From the NCBI GenBank assembly GCA_021812905.1, contig JAKAMM010000145.1, positions 1-5,191 of the forward strand: a stretch of DNA of 5,191 bases, read 5' to 3'. This DNA comes from Chloroflexota bacterium (GTDB lineage Bacteria > Chloroflexota > Anaerolineae > Anaerolineales > Villigracilaceae). A program made the position numbers and the translations under genes. A model generated the notes under the pieces. The model did not search any database, was not told where the DNA came from, and saw nothing but the letters and a program-made list of their open reading frames with translations. Shown here in pieces: positions 1-5,191 of this stretch; positions within the stretch are counted from its first letter, which is position 1, and each line of letters opens with the position of its first letter.

Positions 1-89
1 GCATGTCCTACGCACGCACCATCCCAACCGTGAGATTTGTAGCAGGGTTGTTAAGCGATTTGGTCAATGACCGCATTGCGGGTGAATAA
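1..89 (+). CDS. hrcA: HrcA heat-inducible transcription repressor, C-terminal end (5' part outside window)
   Basis: This is the tail of an open frame that enters from the left edge and stops at TAA 87-89. Bases 1-2 (gc) finish a codon begun outside the window; the readable end starts MSYARTIPTVRF and closes with LLSDLVNDRIAGE. It resembles the end of HrcA proteins, which typically finish with a GPTRM-Y-R segment followed by a hydrophobic helix. HrcA is the winged-helix repressor that binds CIRCE operators upstream of class I heat-shock operons, and its folding is helped by GroEL. The position fits: hrcA is commonly the first gene before grpE-dnaK-dnaJ, and grpE starts 24 bases after this stop. 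Only 28 complete codons are visible, so the call rests on a short match plus synteny. The DNA-binding domain cannot be inspected. Confidence 0.82.
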   Translation, partial: MSYARTIPTVRFVAGLLSDLVNDRIAGE

Positions 90-113
90 ATCCAGAATAA
101 TGAGAGAAGAAGC

Positions 114-677
114 ATGACCGAGAAGAAACACCATCATCACAAAGAGATTCAACCTGAGGAAGTTAGTGAGATCAAAGCCGAGGCTGTGGAGATGCCCGAA
201 AGCGGCGAGCCGGCTCAAGCTGAGTTCGAAGCGCTTCAACAAAAGTTGGCCGAGGCCGAGGCGCAGGCGTCCGAATTCAAGGATGGCTGGATCAGGGCAC
301 AGGCTGAATTCCAAAATTACAGGAAGCGCATCGAGCGTGACGACGAGTCGAAATACGCTTCGATGAAGGGCGACATCATCAAGAAGATCCTGCCCGCGCT
401 GGATGATCTGGAGCGCGCCCTGCAAAAACGTCCCGAGGACAACCCCTGGGCGAACGGTATCGAACTGATCACACGCAAGTTACAGACCATCCTTGAGTCA
501 GAGGGCGTGAAGCGTATCCAGGCCGAAGGCGCGGCGTTCGACCCGAACTTCCACGAAGCGATCTCGCATGAACCGAGTGATACAGTTGAAAGCGGATATG
601 TAATCGCGGTCGTTCAAAATGGATATATGTTTGGCGAGAGGGTGATCAGACCTGCCCTGGTTCGAGTGGCGCAGTAA
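114..677 (+). CDS. grpE: GrpE, nucleotide exchange factor of DnaK
   Basis: The 187-residue protein has the normal GrpE length and layout. GrpE is a cytosolic dimer that opens the DnaK nucleotide-binding domain to release ADP, which resets the DnaK-DnaJ cycle. Residues 1-35 are charged and probably disordered, with a run of four histidines at 6-9. Residues about 36-105 form the long Ala/Glu/Gln-rich helix typical of the dimer stalk, containing AQAEFQNYRKR at 62-72. The C-terminal beta domain carries the family signature: FDPNFHEAISHE at 142-153, then GYVIAVVQNGY and RVIRPALVRVA near the end. The start at 114 is favoured because it follows hrcA by 24 bases, has the purine-rich AGAGAAGAAG just upstream, and gives the usual acidic leader. 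It is probably co-transcribed with hrcA and the downstream dnaK and dnaJ. Antisense and alternative frames here look like shadows. Confidence 0.97.
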   Translation: MTEKKHHHHKEIQPEEVSEIKAEAVEMPESGEPAQAEFEALQQKLAEAEAQASEFKDGWIRAQAEFQNYRKRIERDDESKYASMKGDIIKKILPALDDLERALQKRPEDNPWANGIELITRKLQTILESEGVKRIQAEGAAFDPNFHEAISHEPSDTVESGYVIAVVQNGYMFGERVIRPALVRVAQ

Positions 678-756
678 GTTAACAAGTTGAAAGGTTGATA
701 GGTTGGAACGTTGAACCAGCAACCTTGAAACCTTCAAACTTTTAAACGAGGAAATC
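678..756 (+). repeat. grpE-dnaK spacer: octamer-phased inverted repeat forming a long hairpin
   Basis: The 79-base spacer is built of degenerate 8-nt units. GTTA/GTTG cores start at 678, 686, 694, 702 and 710, exactly 8 apart. After a short turn, inverted units with CCTT or CTTT cores start at 723, 731 and 739, again 8 apart. The halves can pair: AAGTT 684-688 with AACTT 737-741, AAGGTT 691-696 with AACCTT 729-734, and AGGTTG 700-705 with CAACCT 720-725. This gives 17 Watson-Crick pairs with symmetric or near-symmetric internal loops and a 14-nt apical loop. The dnaK ribosome binding site lies just outside the hairpin. There is no T-tract, so it is not a classical terminator. Repeat and pairing are read directly; role is unknown. 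Confidence 0.8.
748..752 (+). promoter_or_regulatory. dnaK ribosome binding site (GAGGA)
   Basis: GAGGA lies 4 bases upstream of the dnaK ATG at 757 and is a good Shine-Dalgarno match. It begins 6 bases after the right arm of the spacer hairpin, so that structure would leave it exposed. This contrasts with dnaJ, which has no recognisable Shine-Dalgarno sequence. Confidence 0.75.
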
Positions 757-2637
757 ATGGGCAAAATCATTGGTATTGATCTCGGTACGACAAATTCGGT
801 TGCCGCAGTCATGAGCGGCGGCGAGCCGGTTGTGATCCCGTCGGCGGAGGGCGAGCGGCTTGTGCCGTCCGTAGTGGCGGTCAATAAAAATCACGAGCGT
901 CTGGTTGGACGCGTGGCGCGCAACCAGGCCATCATCAATGCGCAGAATACGGTCTTCTCGATCAAGCGTTTTATGGGACGCAAGGCCGATGATGCCGAGG
1001 TCGAACGCACGAAGAAGCGCGTGCCGTACACTGTGGCAGAAGGCACAAATGGCGACGTGCGCGTTGTGCTGGACGATAAAGAATACAGTCCGCCCGAAGT
1101 CTCGGCCATGATTTTGGCCAAGATCAAAGCGGACGCGGAAGCTTATCTCGGCGAACCGGTAACGCAGGCGGTCATCACCGTCCCGGCGTATTTCAACGAT
1201 GCGCAGCGCAACGCCACTAAGGACGCGGGCAAGATTGCAGGACTTGAAGTTCTGCGCATCATCAACGAGCCAACGGCCTCTTCGCTGGCTTATGGGTTGG
1301 ACAAAAAGAAAAATGAAATTATTGCCGTCTATGATCTGGGCGGCGGTACATTTGATATTTCAATTCTGGATGTTGGCGACGGCGTTTTTCAAGTCCGCTC
1401 GACGAGTGGCGATACATTCCTCGGCGGCGATGACTTCGATCAGCGCATCATGGATTATCTGGCCGACACTTTCCAAAAAGATAATGGCATTGACCTGCGC
1501 GGCGACCGTCAGGCTCTTCAACGTTTGAAGGAAGCCTCCGAGAAGGCCAAGATCGAACTTTCGACCACGATGCAGACCGAGATCAACCTGCCTTACATCA
1601 CGGCGGATGCCAGCGGCCCGAAGCATCTTGTCACCACGTTGACACGTTCCAAACTCGAACAGATCACCGGCGATCTCGTTGATCGCACCATCGCACCGCT
1701 CAAGCAAGCTCTGGCGGACGCAAATCTGCAAGCCAGTCAGATCAACGAAGTGGTCATGGTCGGCGGTATGACTCGTATGCCCGCTGTCCAGGATCGAGTG
1801 CGTTCGTTCTTCGGCAAGGAACCGCATAAAGGTGTGAACCCGGATGAAGTCGTTGCCATCGGCGCGGCCATTCAAGCGGGCGTGCTGGGCGGCGAAGTCA
1901 AGGATATTCTTCTGCTGGATGTGACGCCTCTCTCGCTCGCTATCGAGACCTTGGGCGGAGTCGCCACACCGCAGATCGAACGCAACACCACCATCCCAAC
2001 CCGCAAGAGTCAGGTTTTCTCGACCGCCTCCGACAGCCAGACGCAGGTTGAGATCCATATCCTGCAAGGCGAACGTCCGATGGCGGCGGATAACAAGACG
2101 CTGGGCAAATTCATCCTGGATGGAATTCCGCCCGCGCCGCGTGGCGTCCCGCAAATCGAAGTGACTTTCGATATCGATGCCAACGGTATTTTAAAAGTCA
2201 CCGCGAAAGATAAAGCCACAGGACGCAGCCAGCACATTACCATTACGGCCTCCTCCGGTCTTTCGGATAAGGAAGTCGAGAAGATGCGCCAGGATGCGGA
2301 AGCGCACGCCGAGGAAGATCGCAAACGCAAAGAGTTGATCGAAGCGCGCAATCAGGCCGATAACACTGCCTATGCAGCGGAGAAGGCCTTGAAAGAATTT
2401 GGCGATAAAGTGCCCGCGGAAATCCGCAGTGAGGTCGAAACCAAAATGGCCGAAGTGAAGGAAAAGGCCAAGAGCGAAGATGTCGCCGCCATAAAATCTG
2501 CGGCCGAAGCGCTTGGTGAAGTCATCCAGAAGATCGGTGCGGCTGTCTATCAAGGACAACCGGATGCCGCGCCGAGCGGTGAGTCCGAACCGAAATCTGA
2601 TGGGCCGGATGTTGTTGAAGGCGAAGTGAAAGAATAG
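757..2637 (+). CDS. dnaK: DnaK, Hsp70 molecular chaperone
   Basis: A complete 626-residue Hsp70, close to the roughly 610-640 usual for bacterial DnaK. It is a cytosolic ATP-driven chaperone that binds hydrophobic segments of unfolded proteins, with DnaJ and GrpE as partners. The nucleotide-binding domain spans about 1-382 and has all three Hsp70 signatures: [10 protein letters not shown] at 5-14, [11 protein letters not shown] at 192-202, and [14 protein letters not shown] from 332. The catalytic lysine is K70 (in FSIKRFMGR), and T198 is the equivalent of the E. coli autophosphorylation threonine. The interdomain linker [12 protein letters not shown] begins at 383. The substrate-binding beta domain runs to about 500 and includes [11 protein letters not shown] and [15 protein letters not shown]. 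The helical lid starts near [10 protein letters not shown] (501). The tail is acidic and ends DVVEGEVKE, near the usual DVVDAE-type ending. The region after MGR at about 73-75 keeps the longer N-terminal-lobe segment found in E. coli DnaK and missing from B. subtilis DnaK. No defects seen. Confidence 0.99.
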   Translation: MGKIIGIDLGTTNSVAAVMSGGEPVVIPSAEGERLVPSVVAVNKNHERLVGRVARNQAIINAQNTVFSIKRFMGRKADDAEVERTKKRVPYTVAEGTNGDVRVVLDDKEYSPPEVSAMILAKIKADAEAYLGEPVTQAVITVPAYFNDAQRNATKDAGKIAGLEVLRIINEPTASSLAYGLDKKKNEIIAVYDLGGGTFDISILDVGDGVFQVRSTSGDTFLGGDDFDQRIMDYLADTFQKDNGIDLRGDRQALQRLKEASEKAKIELSTTMQTEINLPYITADASGPKHLVTTLTRSKLEQITGDLVDRTIAPLKQALADANLQASQINEVVMVGGMTRMPAVQDRVRSFFGKEPHKGVNPDEVVAIGAAIQAGVLGGEVKDILLLDVTPLSLAIETLGGVATPQIERNTTIPTRKSQVFSTASDSQTQVEIHILQGERPMAADNKTLGKFILDGIPPAPRGVPQIEVTFDIDANGILKVTAKDKATGRSQHITITASSGLSDKEVEKMRQDAEAHAEEDRKRKELIEARNQADNTAYAAEKALKEFGDKVPAEIRSEVETKMAEVKEKAKSEDVAAIKSAAEALGEVIQKIGAAVYQGQPDAAPSGESEPKSDGPDVVEGEVKE

Positions 2638-2704
2638 TGTGAAGGTTGGCAGGTTTGAATGTTAACCTGTCAACTTGAAAACATTCCAACCTGAAAACTT
2701 GAAA
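2638..2704 (+). repeat. dnaK-dnaJ spacer: second octamer-phased hairpin, ending 4 nt before dnaJ
   Basis: The 67-base spacer has the same architecture as the grpE-dnaK spacer. GGTT, GGTT and TGTT cores start at 2644, 2652 and 2660. Inverted ACCT, ACTT, ACAT, ACCT and ACTT units start at 2665, 2673, 2681, 2689 and 2697, all exactly 8 apart. The orientation switches at a palindromic GTTAAC (2661-2666). The best fold pairs 2650-2663 with 2680-2693 (13 of 14 positions) and, beyond a 2x2 internal loop, AGGTT 2643-2647 with AACTT 2696-2700 (one G-U), around a 16-nt loop. The right arm ends 4 bases before the dnaJ ATG. No T-tract follows, so termination is unlikely. Confidence 0.8.
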
Positions 2705-3823
2705 ATGACCAATCGCGATTACTACGAAGTTCTTGGTGTCGGACGGAATGCCAGCGATGACGAACTCAAAGCTGCCTTCCGTAAATTAGCGCGCCAGCAT
2801 CATCCCGACGTGAACAAAGAGCACGACGCCGAAGAGAAATTCAAAGAGCTCAACGAAGCCTATGGCGTGCTTTCGGATGCGGACAAGCGCGCCCGCTACG
2901 ACCGCTTTGGACGCGAAGGCCTCGGCAACATGGGTGGCGGCTTCCACGATTACACCGCGGACTTCTCAGACATTTTCGACGAGCTATTCGGCCAATTCGG
3001 ATTCTCAACCGGCCGCCGTTCGCGCCGGACCCCGAGGCGGGGACGCGATCTACAAATGTCCCTCACGCTGACGTTTGAAGAGGCGGTCTTTGGTATCGAG
3101 AAAGAGATCGAGTTCGAACGAGAAGAGACTTGTTCACACTGTAACGGTTCCGGCGCCGAGCCGGGAACAACGCCGACGCGTTGTACAACCTGCAATGGTC
3201 AAGGCGAAGTCCGCCAGGTGCGCCAAACTATTCTCGGACAAATGGTGCAAACCACAGCCTGCCCGACCTGCAATGGACGCGGCGAGGTGATCTCATCGCC
3301 GTGTCATACATGTCACGGCGGCGGGCTGGAACGCAAGCGCGTCAAGAAGAAAGTGCAGGTTCCGGCGGGCGTGGACAGCGGCACGCAGATCAGACTGGCG
3401 GGGGAGGGCGGCCCCGGCGTCTTCGGCGGCCCGAGCGGAAGCCTATTCCTGGTGTTGAACGTCCAGCCGCATAAGTTCTTCAAGCGCCGCGAGAATGACA
3501 TTCTATTGAATCTGGATGTCAATGTCGCGCAGGCCACGCTTGGTGCGGAAGTCGATGTCCCAACTTTGGATGGCTTGGAAAAACTCAAGATCCATGCTGG
3601 GACTCAGCCTGGAAAAGTTCTTCATCTCAAGGGCAAAGGCGTACCTCATTTGCGACGCGGCGGACGCGGCGACCAACTAGTGATCGTCAATGTCGAAATC
3701 CCGTCCAAGCTGACGAAGGAACAGCGCGAATTATTTATGAAACTGGCCGAATCGCTCGGCACGAATGTCAAACCAACGGAAAAGGGATTCTTGGACTGGA
3801 TCAATGAAGCGTTAGGTGGGTAA
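2705..3823 (+). CDS. dnaJ: DnaJ, type I (class A) Hsp40 co-chaperone
   Basis: A 372-residue cytosolic co-chaperone that delivers unfolded clients to DnaK and stimulates its ATPase. All class A domains are present in order. The J domain at about 4-70 has the essential HPD at 33-35, the same numbering as E. coli DnaJ. A short Gly/Phe region follows, with [10 protein letters not shown], then a basic stretch [12 protein letters not shown]. The zinc domain has four CxxCxGxG motifs: CSHCNGSG at 143, CTTCNGQG at 160, CPTCNGRG at 186 and CHTCHGGG at 200. C-terminal beta domains and a dimerisation tail follow. The frame is open back to a TTG at 2675, but ATG 2705 is preferred: it gives [12 protein letters not shown], the normal start, while the extra ten codons would lie inside the repeat. 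No Shine-Dalgarno is visible before 2705, which is odd for this operon. It is the last gene before a terminator. Confidence 0.98.
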   Translation: MTNRDYYEVLGVGRNASDDELKAAFRKLARQHHPDVNKEHDAEEKFKELNEAYGVLSDADKRARYDRFGREGLGNMGGGFHDYTADFSDIFDELFGQFGFSTGRRSRRTPRRGRDLQMSLTLTFEEAVFGIEKEIEFEREETCSHCNGSGAEPGTTPTRCTTCNGQGEVRQVRQTILGQMVQTTACPTCNGRGEVISSPCHTCHGGGLERKRVKKKVQVPAGVDSGTQIRLAGEGGPGVFGGPSGSLFLVLNVQPHKFFKRRENDILLNLDVNVAQATLGAEVDVPTLDGLEKLKIHAGTQPGKVLHLKGKGVPHLRRGGRGDQLVIVNVEIPSKLTKEQRELFMKLAESLGTNVKPTEKGFLDWINEALGG

Positions 3824-3852
3824 TACCTGTAATCAGTTGTCAATGATCAGTG

Positions 3853-3879
3853 GGCGGACGCAAGTCCACCTTTTGTTTT
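3853..3879 (+). terminator. Rho-independent terminator of the chaperone operon
   Basis: Starting 30 bases after the dnaJ stop, GG 3853-3854 and GGAC 3856-3859 pair with GTCC 3864-3867 and CC 3869-3870. There is a single C/A mismatch and a GCAA loop of the stable GNRA type. The T-rich run TTTTGTTTT follows at 3871-3879. The stem is short (6 pairs around one mismatch) but position and T-tract make termination of the dnaJ transcript likely. Confidence 0.7.
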
Positions 3880-3884
3880 ATAAT
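3879..3884 (+). promoter_or_regulatory. Candidate -10 element (TATAAT) for the cation efflux gene
   Basis: A perfect TATAAT begins on the last T of the terminator tract and ends 10 bases before the ATG at 3895. No convincing -35 is seen at normal spacing, since that position falls inside the terminator stem; TTGTCA at 3837 is too far away. If used, transcription would start about 3890-3892, leaving almost no leader. That fits the absence of a Shine-Dalgarno. A TATAAT in AT-rich DNA can occur by chance, so this is tentative. Confidence 0.4.
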
Positions 3885-3894
3885 TTCATCCATT

Positions 3895-4836
3895 ATGTCC
3901 GAACACACGCATTCCCATTTTGGTGATATTGCCAAACATACGGGTTCGCGGCTGGCACTTTCGCTTGCGCTGACCGCCATCTTTGTCATCATCGAAGCGG
4001 GAGCGGGACTCTTTGCCAACAGCCTCGCTCTACTCACAGATGCTGCGCATAATTTCACGGACGTGATCGCGCTTGGTTTAAGCTGGTATGCGGTGCGCCT
4101 GACGACCCAGCCATCCAATTCGCAAAAGACCTATGGCTATCACCGCGCCGGAATTTTGGTGGCGTTGATCAATTCGACCACGCTCGTGATTATTTCGCTC
4201 GGAATTTTTTACGAAGCTTATTCGCGTTTTACCAATCCCCCGGAAGTCAATTCAGAAGTATTGATCGGCGTTGGCGTTGCGGCTTTTATTATTAATCTAG
4301 TCACGGCCTTGATGGTCAAAGATGGAAGCGACCATGATCTGAACATGCGCTCGGCCTTTGTCCATTTGATGGGGGATGTCGTGTCCACAATTGGCGCAGT
4401 GATTGCAGGTGTCATCATCTATTTCACGCACGCAAATTGGCTCGATCCATTTGTCAGCGTTCTGATCGGACTCTTGATCTTGTGGAATGCGTGGGGCATC
4501 CTGCGCGAGACGGTGGATATTCTGCTCGAGTCCACGCCGCGTGACGTGGACATGAAAGCCATGGTGGACGAAATGATGCAAGTTAAAGGTGTGATTGGAA
4601 TTCACGATCTGCATGTGTGGAGCATCACACAGGGACTGAGGACGATGTCAGCGCATATTTTGACGGATGATATTTCCGTCAGCGCGGGGGCGGAGATACA
4701 GAGCAGGGTAAATGAATTGGTGGCCCATCGTTACAATATTTCACATGCAACTTTACAACTCGAATGTGTGGGCTGCGACCCCGATGGTTTGTACTGCGAT
4801 ATCAACGGCGTTGTACACCGGCATGAACATGCTTGA
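3895..4836 (+). CDS. CDF-family zinc/cation efflux transporter (CzcD/ZitB type)
   Basis: A 313-residue inner-membrane cation diffusion facilitator, expected to export Zn2+ and perhaps Cd2+ or Co2+ in exchange for protons. The N terminus is short and His-containing (HTHSH at 4-8). About six membrane segments follow, near 20-40, 44-67, 87-106, 121-141, 155-177 and 183-203. The metal site is the CzcD/ZitB HxxxD pair: H52 and D56 in LTDAAHNFTD (segment 2), and H157 and D161 in HLMGDVVSTIG (segment 5). The His-rich loop between segments 4 and 5 is short (KDGSDHDLNMRS). The cytoplasmic C-terminal domain begins near LLESTPRDVD and has HDLHVWSI and SAHI (H240, H254), which are family metal-sensing positions. 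The tail has C291, C294 and C301, then HRHEH. ATG 3895 is chosen because a longer GTG start at 3850 would run through the terminator. Exact metal specificity cannot be read from sequence. It is probably transcribed separately from dnaJ. Confidence 0.93.
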   Translation: MSEHTHSHFGDIAKHTGSRLALSLALTAIFVIIEAGAGLFANSLALLTDAAHNFTDVIALGLSWYAVRLTTQPSNSQKTYGYHRAGILVALINSTTLVIISLGIFYEAYSRFTNPPEVNSEVLIGVGVAAFIINLVTALMVKDGSDHDLNMRSAFVHLMGDVVSTIGAVIAGVIIYFTHANWLDPFVSVLIGLLILWNAWGILRETVDILLESTPRDVDMKAMVDEMMQVKGVIGIHDLHVWSITQGLRTMSAHILTDDISVSAGAEIQSRVNELVAHRYNISHATLQLECVGCDPDGLYCDINGVVHRHEHA

Positions 4837-4840
4837 TTGA

Positions 4841-4864
4841 AATGGCGGACTTGTATCCGCCATT
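4841..4864. terminator. Perfect 9-bp hairpin after the CDF gene, possible terminator
   Basis: AATGGCGGA (4841-4849) and TCCGCCATT (4856-4864) are exact inverse complements around a 6-nt loop, CTTGTA. The hairpin starts 4 bases after the transporter stop. The following ATGTTTATG is only weakly T-rich, so intrinsic termination is plausible but not certain. A role as an RNA 3'-end stabiliser is an alternative. Confidence 0.55.
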
Positions 4865-4882
4865 ATGTTTATGCAATATACA

Positions 4883-4890
4883 AAAGGAGA
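4883..4890 (+). promoter_or_regulatory. Ribosome binding site AAAGGAGA for the ChrB-domain gene
   Basis: AAAGGAGA is a near-ideal Shine-Dalgarno sequence, 5 bases before ATG 4896. It decides the start: the earlier ATG at 4891 reads only two codons before TGA. Confidence 0.85.
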
Positions 4891-4895
4891 ATGTC

Positions 4896-5191
4896 ATGAT
4901 ATGGATTACCCGTTCGCACGTCCACGTTGATCGTGTTGCGTGTCCGTGGCTTATTACCCGCTTCATCGATAGCGAAGCGGAATTTTTATTTGTGCCGAAG
5001 AATCAAATCGAGAAAGTTGCCAGGGAAACAGGCGCAATTCCATTTGATGCGCCGGGAGTTGAACTTGGTCATGGTTCGGATGGACGCTGTTCATTTGAAT
5101 CCATCATTTTGAAGTACGACTTGAAAGATCCGGGTTTGCTGCGACTGGCAAAAATCGTTCATGCCGCGGACGTCAGCGAAGATATCGACAA
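4896..5191 (+). CDS. ChrB C-terminal-domain (chromate resistance) family protein, 5' part; runs off window
   Basis: The frame is open from ATG 4896 to the window edge, giving 98 complete codons and no stop. The protein begins MIWITRSHVHVDRVACPWLI, followed by TRFIDSEAEFLFVP at 21-34. Then come GAIPFDAPGVELGH (46-59), GRCSFE (63-68) and LLRLAKIVHAADVSED near the edge. This order matches the C-terminal domain of the chromate resistance protein ChrB (Pfam ChrB_C / Chrome_Resist family, from memory). Full ChrB has an N-terminal regulatory domain before it. Here the protein starts directly at the domain, so this is the stand-alone form, expected to be about 150 residues. H59, C65 and E68 lie where the family has a conserved His/Cys/Glu cluster. 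Biochemical function is not settled; chromate or general metal stress is inferred from family and from the adjacent cation exporter. The hairpin upstream suggests it is its own transcription unit. No signal peptide is seen. Confidence 0.85.
   Translation, partial: MIWITRSHVHVDRVACPWLITRFIDSEAEFLFVPKNQIEKVARETGAIPFDAPGVELGHGSDGRCSFESIILKYDLKDPGLLRLAKIVHAADVSEDID

Noticed and set aside
1..113. CIRCE operator (TTAGCACTC-N9-GAGTGCTAA) or heat-shock promoter before grpE
   Set aside because: No such inverted repeat is present here or in the other spacers; it would be expected upstream of hrcA, outside the window.
131..142. Four-histidine run in GrpE (residues 6-9) as an engineered tag
   Set aside because: It is only four residues, lies after MTEKK and within a natural operon; variable charged or His-rich leaders are normal in GrpE.
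51..425. 124-codon - strand frame across the hrcA end and grpE start
   Set aside because: It is antisense to two genes whose + strand products are clearly recognised. Its Leu/Phe-rich translation is what the complement of a charged Glu/Lys-rich GrpE helix gives.
678..756. CRISPR array
   Set aside because: The units are only 8 nt with no unique spacers and they invert midway; this is a phased palindrome, not repeat-spacer architecture.
1360..2154. 264-codon open frame on the - strand opposite dnaK
   Set aside because: It lies fully inside the strongly conserved dnaK gene. Long antisense frames opposite dnaK are a known by-product of its codon bias, and the translation shows no recognisable domain.
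2675..2704. Upstream TTG start extending DnaJ by ten residues
   Set aside because: The added residues are encoded by the octamer repeat, there is no SD, and ATG 2705 places HPD at 33-35 as in E. coli DnaJ.
3850..3894. Upstream GTG start extending the CDF transporter by 15 residues
   Set aside because: It would place the terminator stem and T-tract inside the coding region, and the extra residues are not like CDF N termini.
4927..5112. 61-codon + strand frame near the right edge
   Set aside because: It overlaps the ChrB-domain gene in another frame, has no RBS, and its translation is Arg/Leu-rich without recognisable features.

Overview
The window looks like ordinary bacterial chromosome. 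It carries the 3' part of a heat-shock chaperone operon in the order hrcA-grpE-dnaK-dnaJ, followed by two separate metal-related genes. Protein style, gene order and moderately GC-rich codon use suggest Chloroflexota, possibly Anaerolineae. That placement is recognition-based inference; no marker here proves it. All genes are on the + strand and there is no gene-free stretch longer than 300 bases.

Chaperone operon (1-3823): the first 89 bases encode the last 28 complete codons of the heat-shock repressor HrcA. Complete genes for GrpE (114-677), DnaK (757-2637) and type I DnaJ (2705-3823) follow. Together they form the DnaK folding machine: DnaJ delivers clients and stimulates ATP hydrolysis, DnaK binds clients, and GrpE exchanges the nucleotide. 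HrcA would repress the operon through CIRCE operators. No CIRCE is visible, and the operon promoter must lie upstream of the window. The grpE-dnaK and dnaK-dnaJ spacers are unusual. Each is almost filled by degenerate units repeating every 8 nt, in direct and then inverted orientation, so each can fold into a long imperfect hairpin. The second hairpin ends 4 nt before the dnaJ start.

Metal genes (3824-5191): a terminator-like hairpin with a GCAA loop and T-tract closes the chaperone operon. A perfect TATAAT overlaps the end of that T-tract, just upstream of a gene for a CzcD/ZitB-type zinc (cation) efflux transporter (3895-4836). A second hairpin with a perfect 9-bp stem (4841-4864) follows it. 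The window ends inside a gene with a good ribosome binding site (start 4896) whose product resembles the C-terminal domain of the chromate-resistance protein ChrB.

No wholly new system is evident. The most interesting structure is the pair of octamer-phased hairpins inside the chaperone operon.
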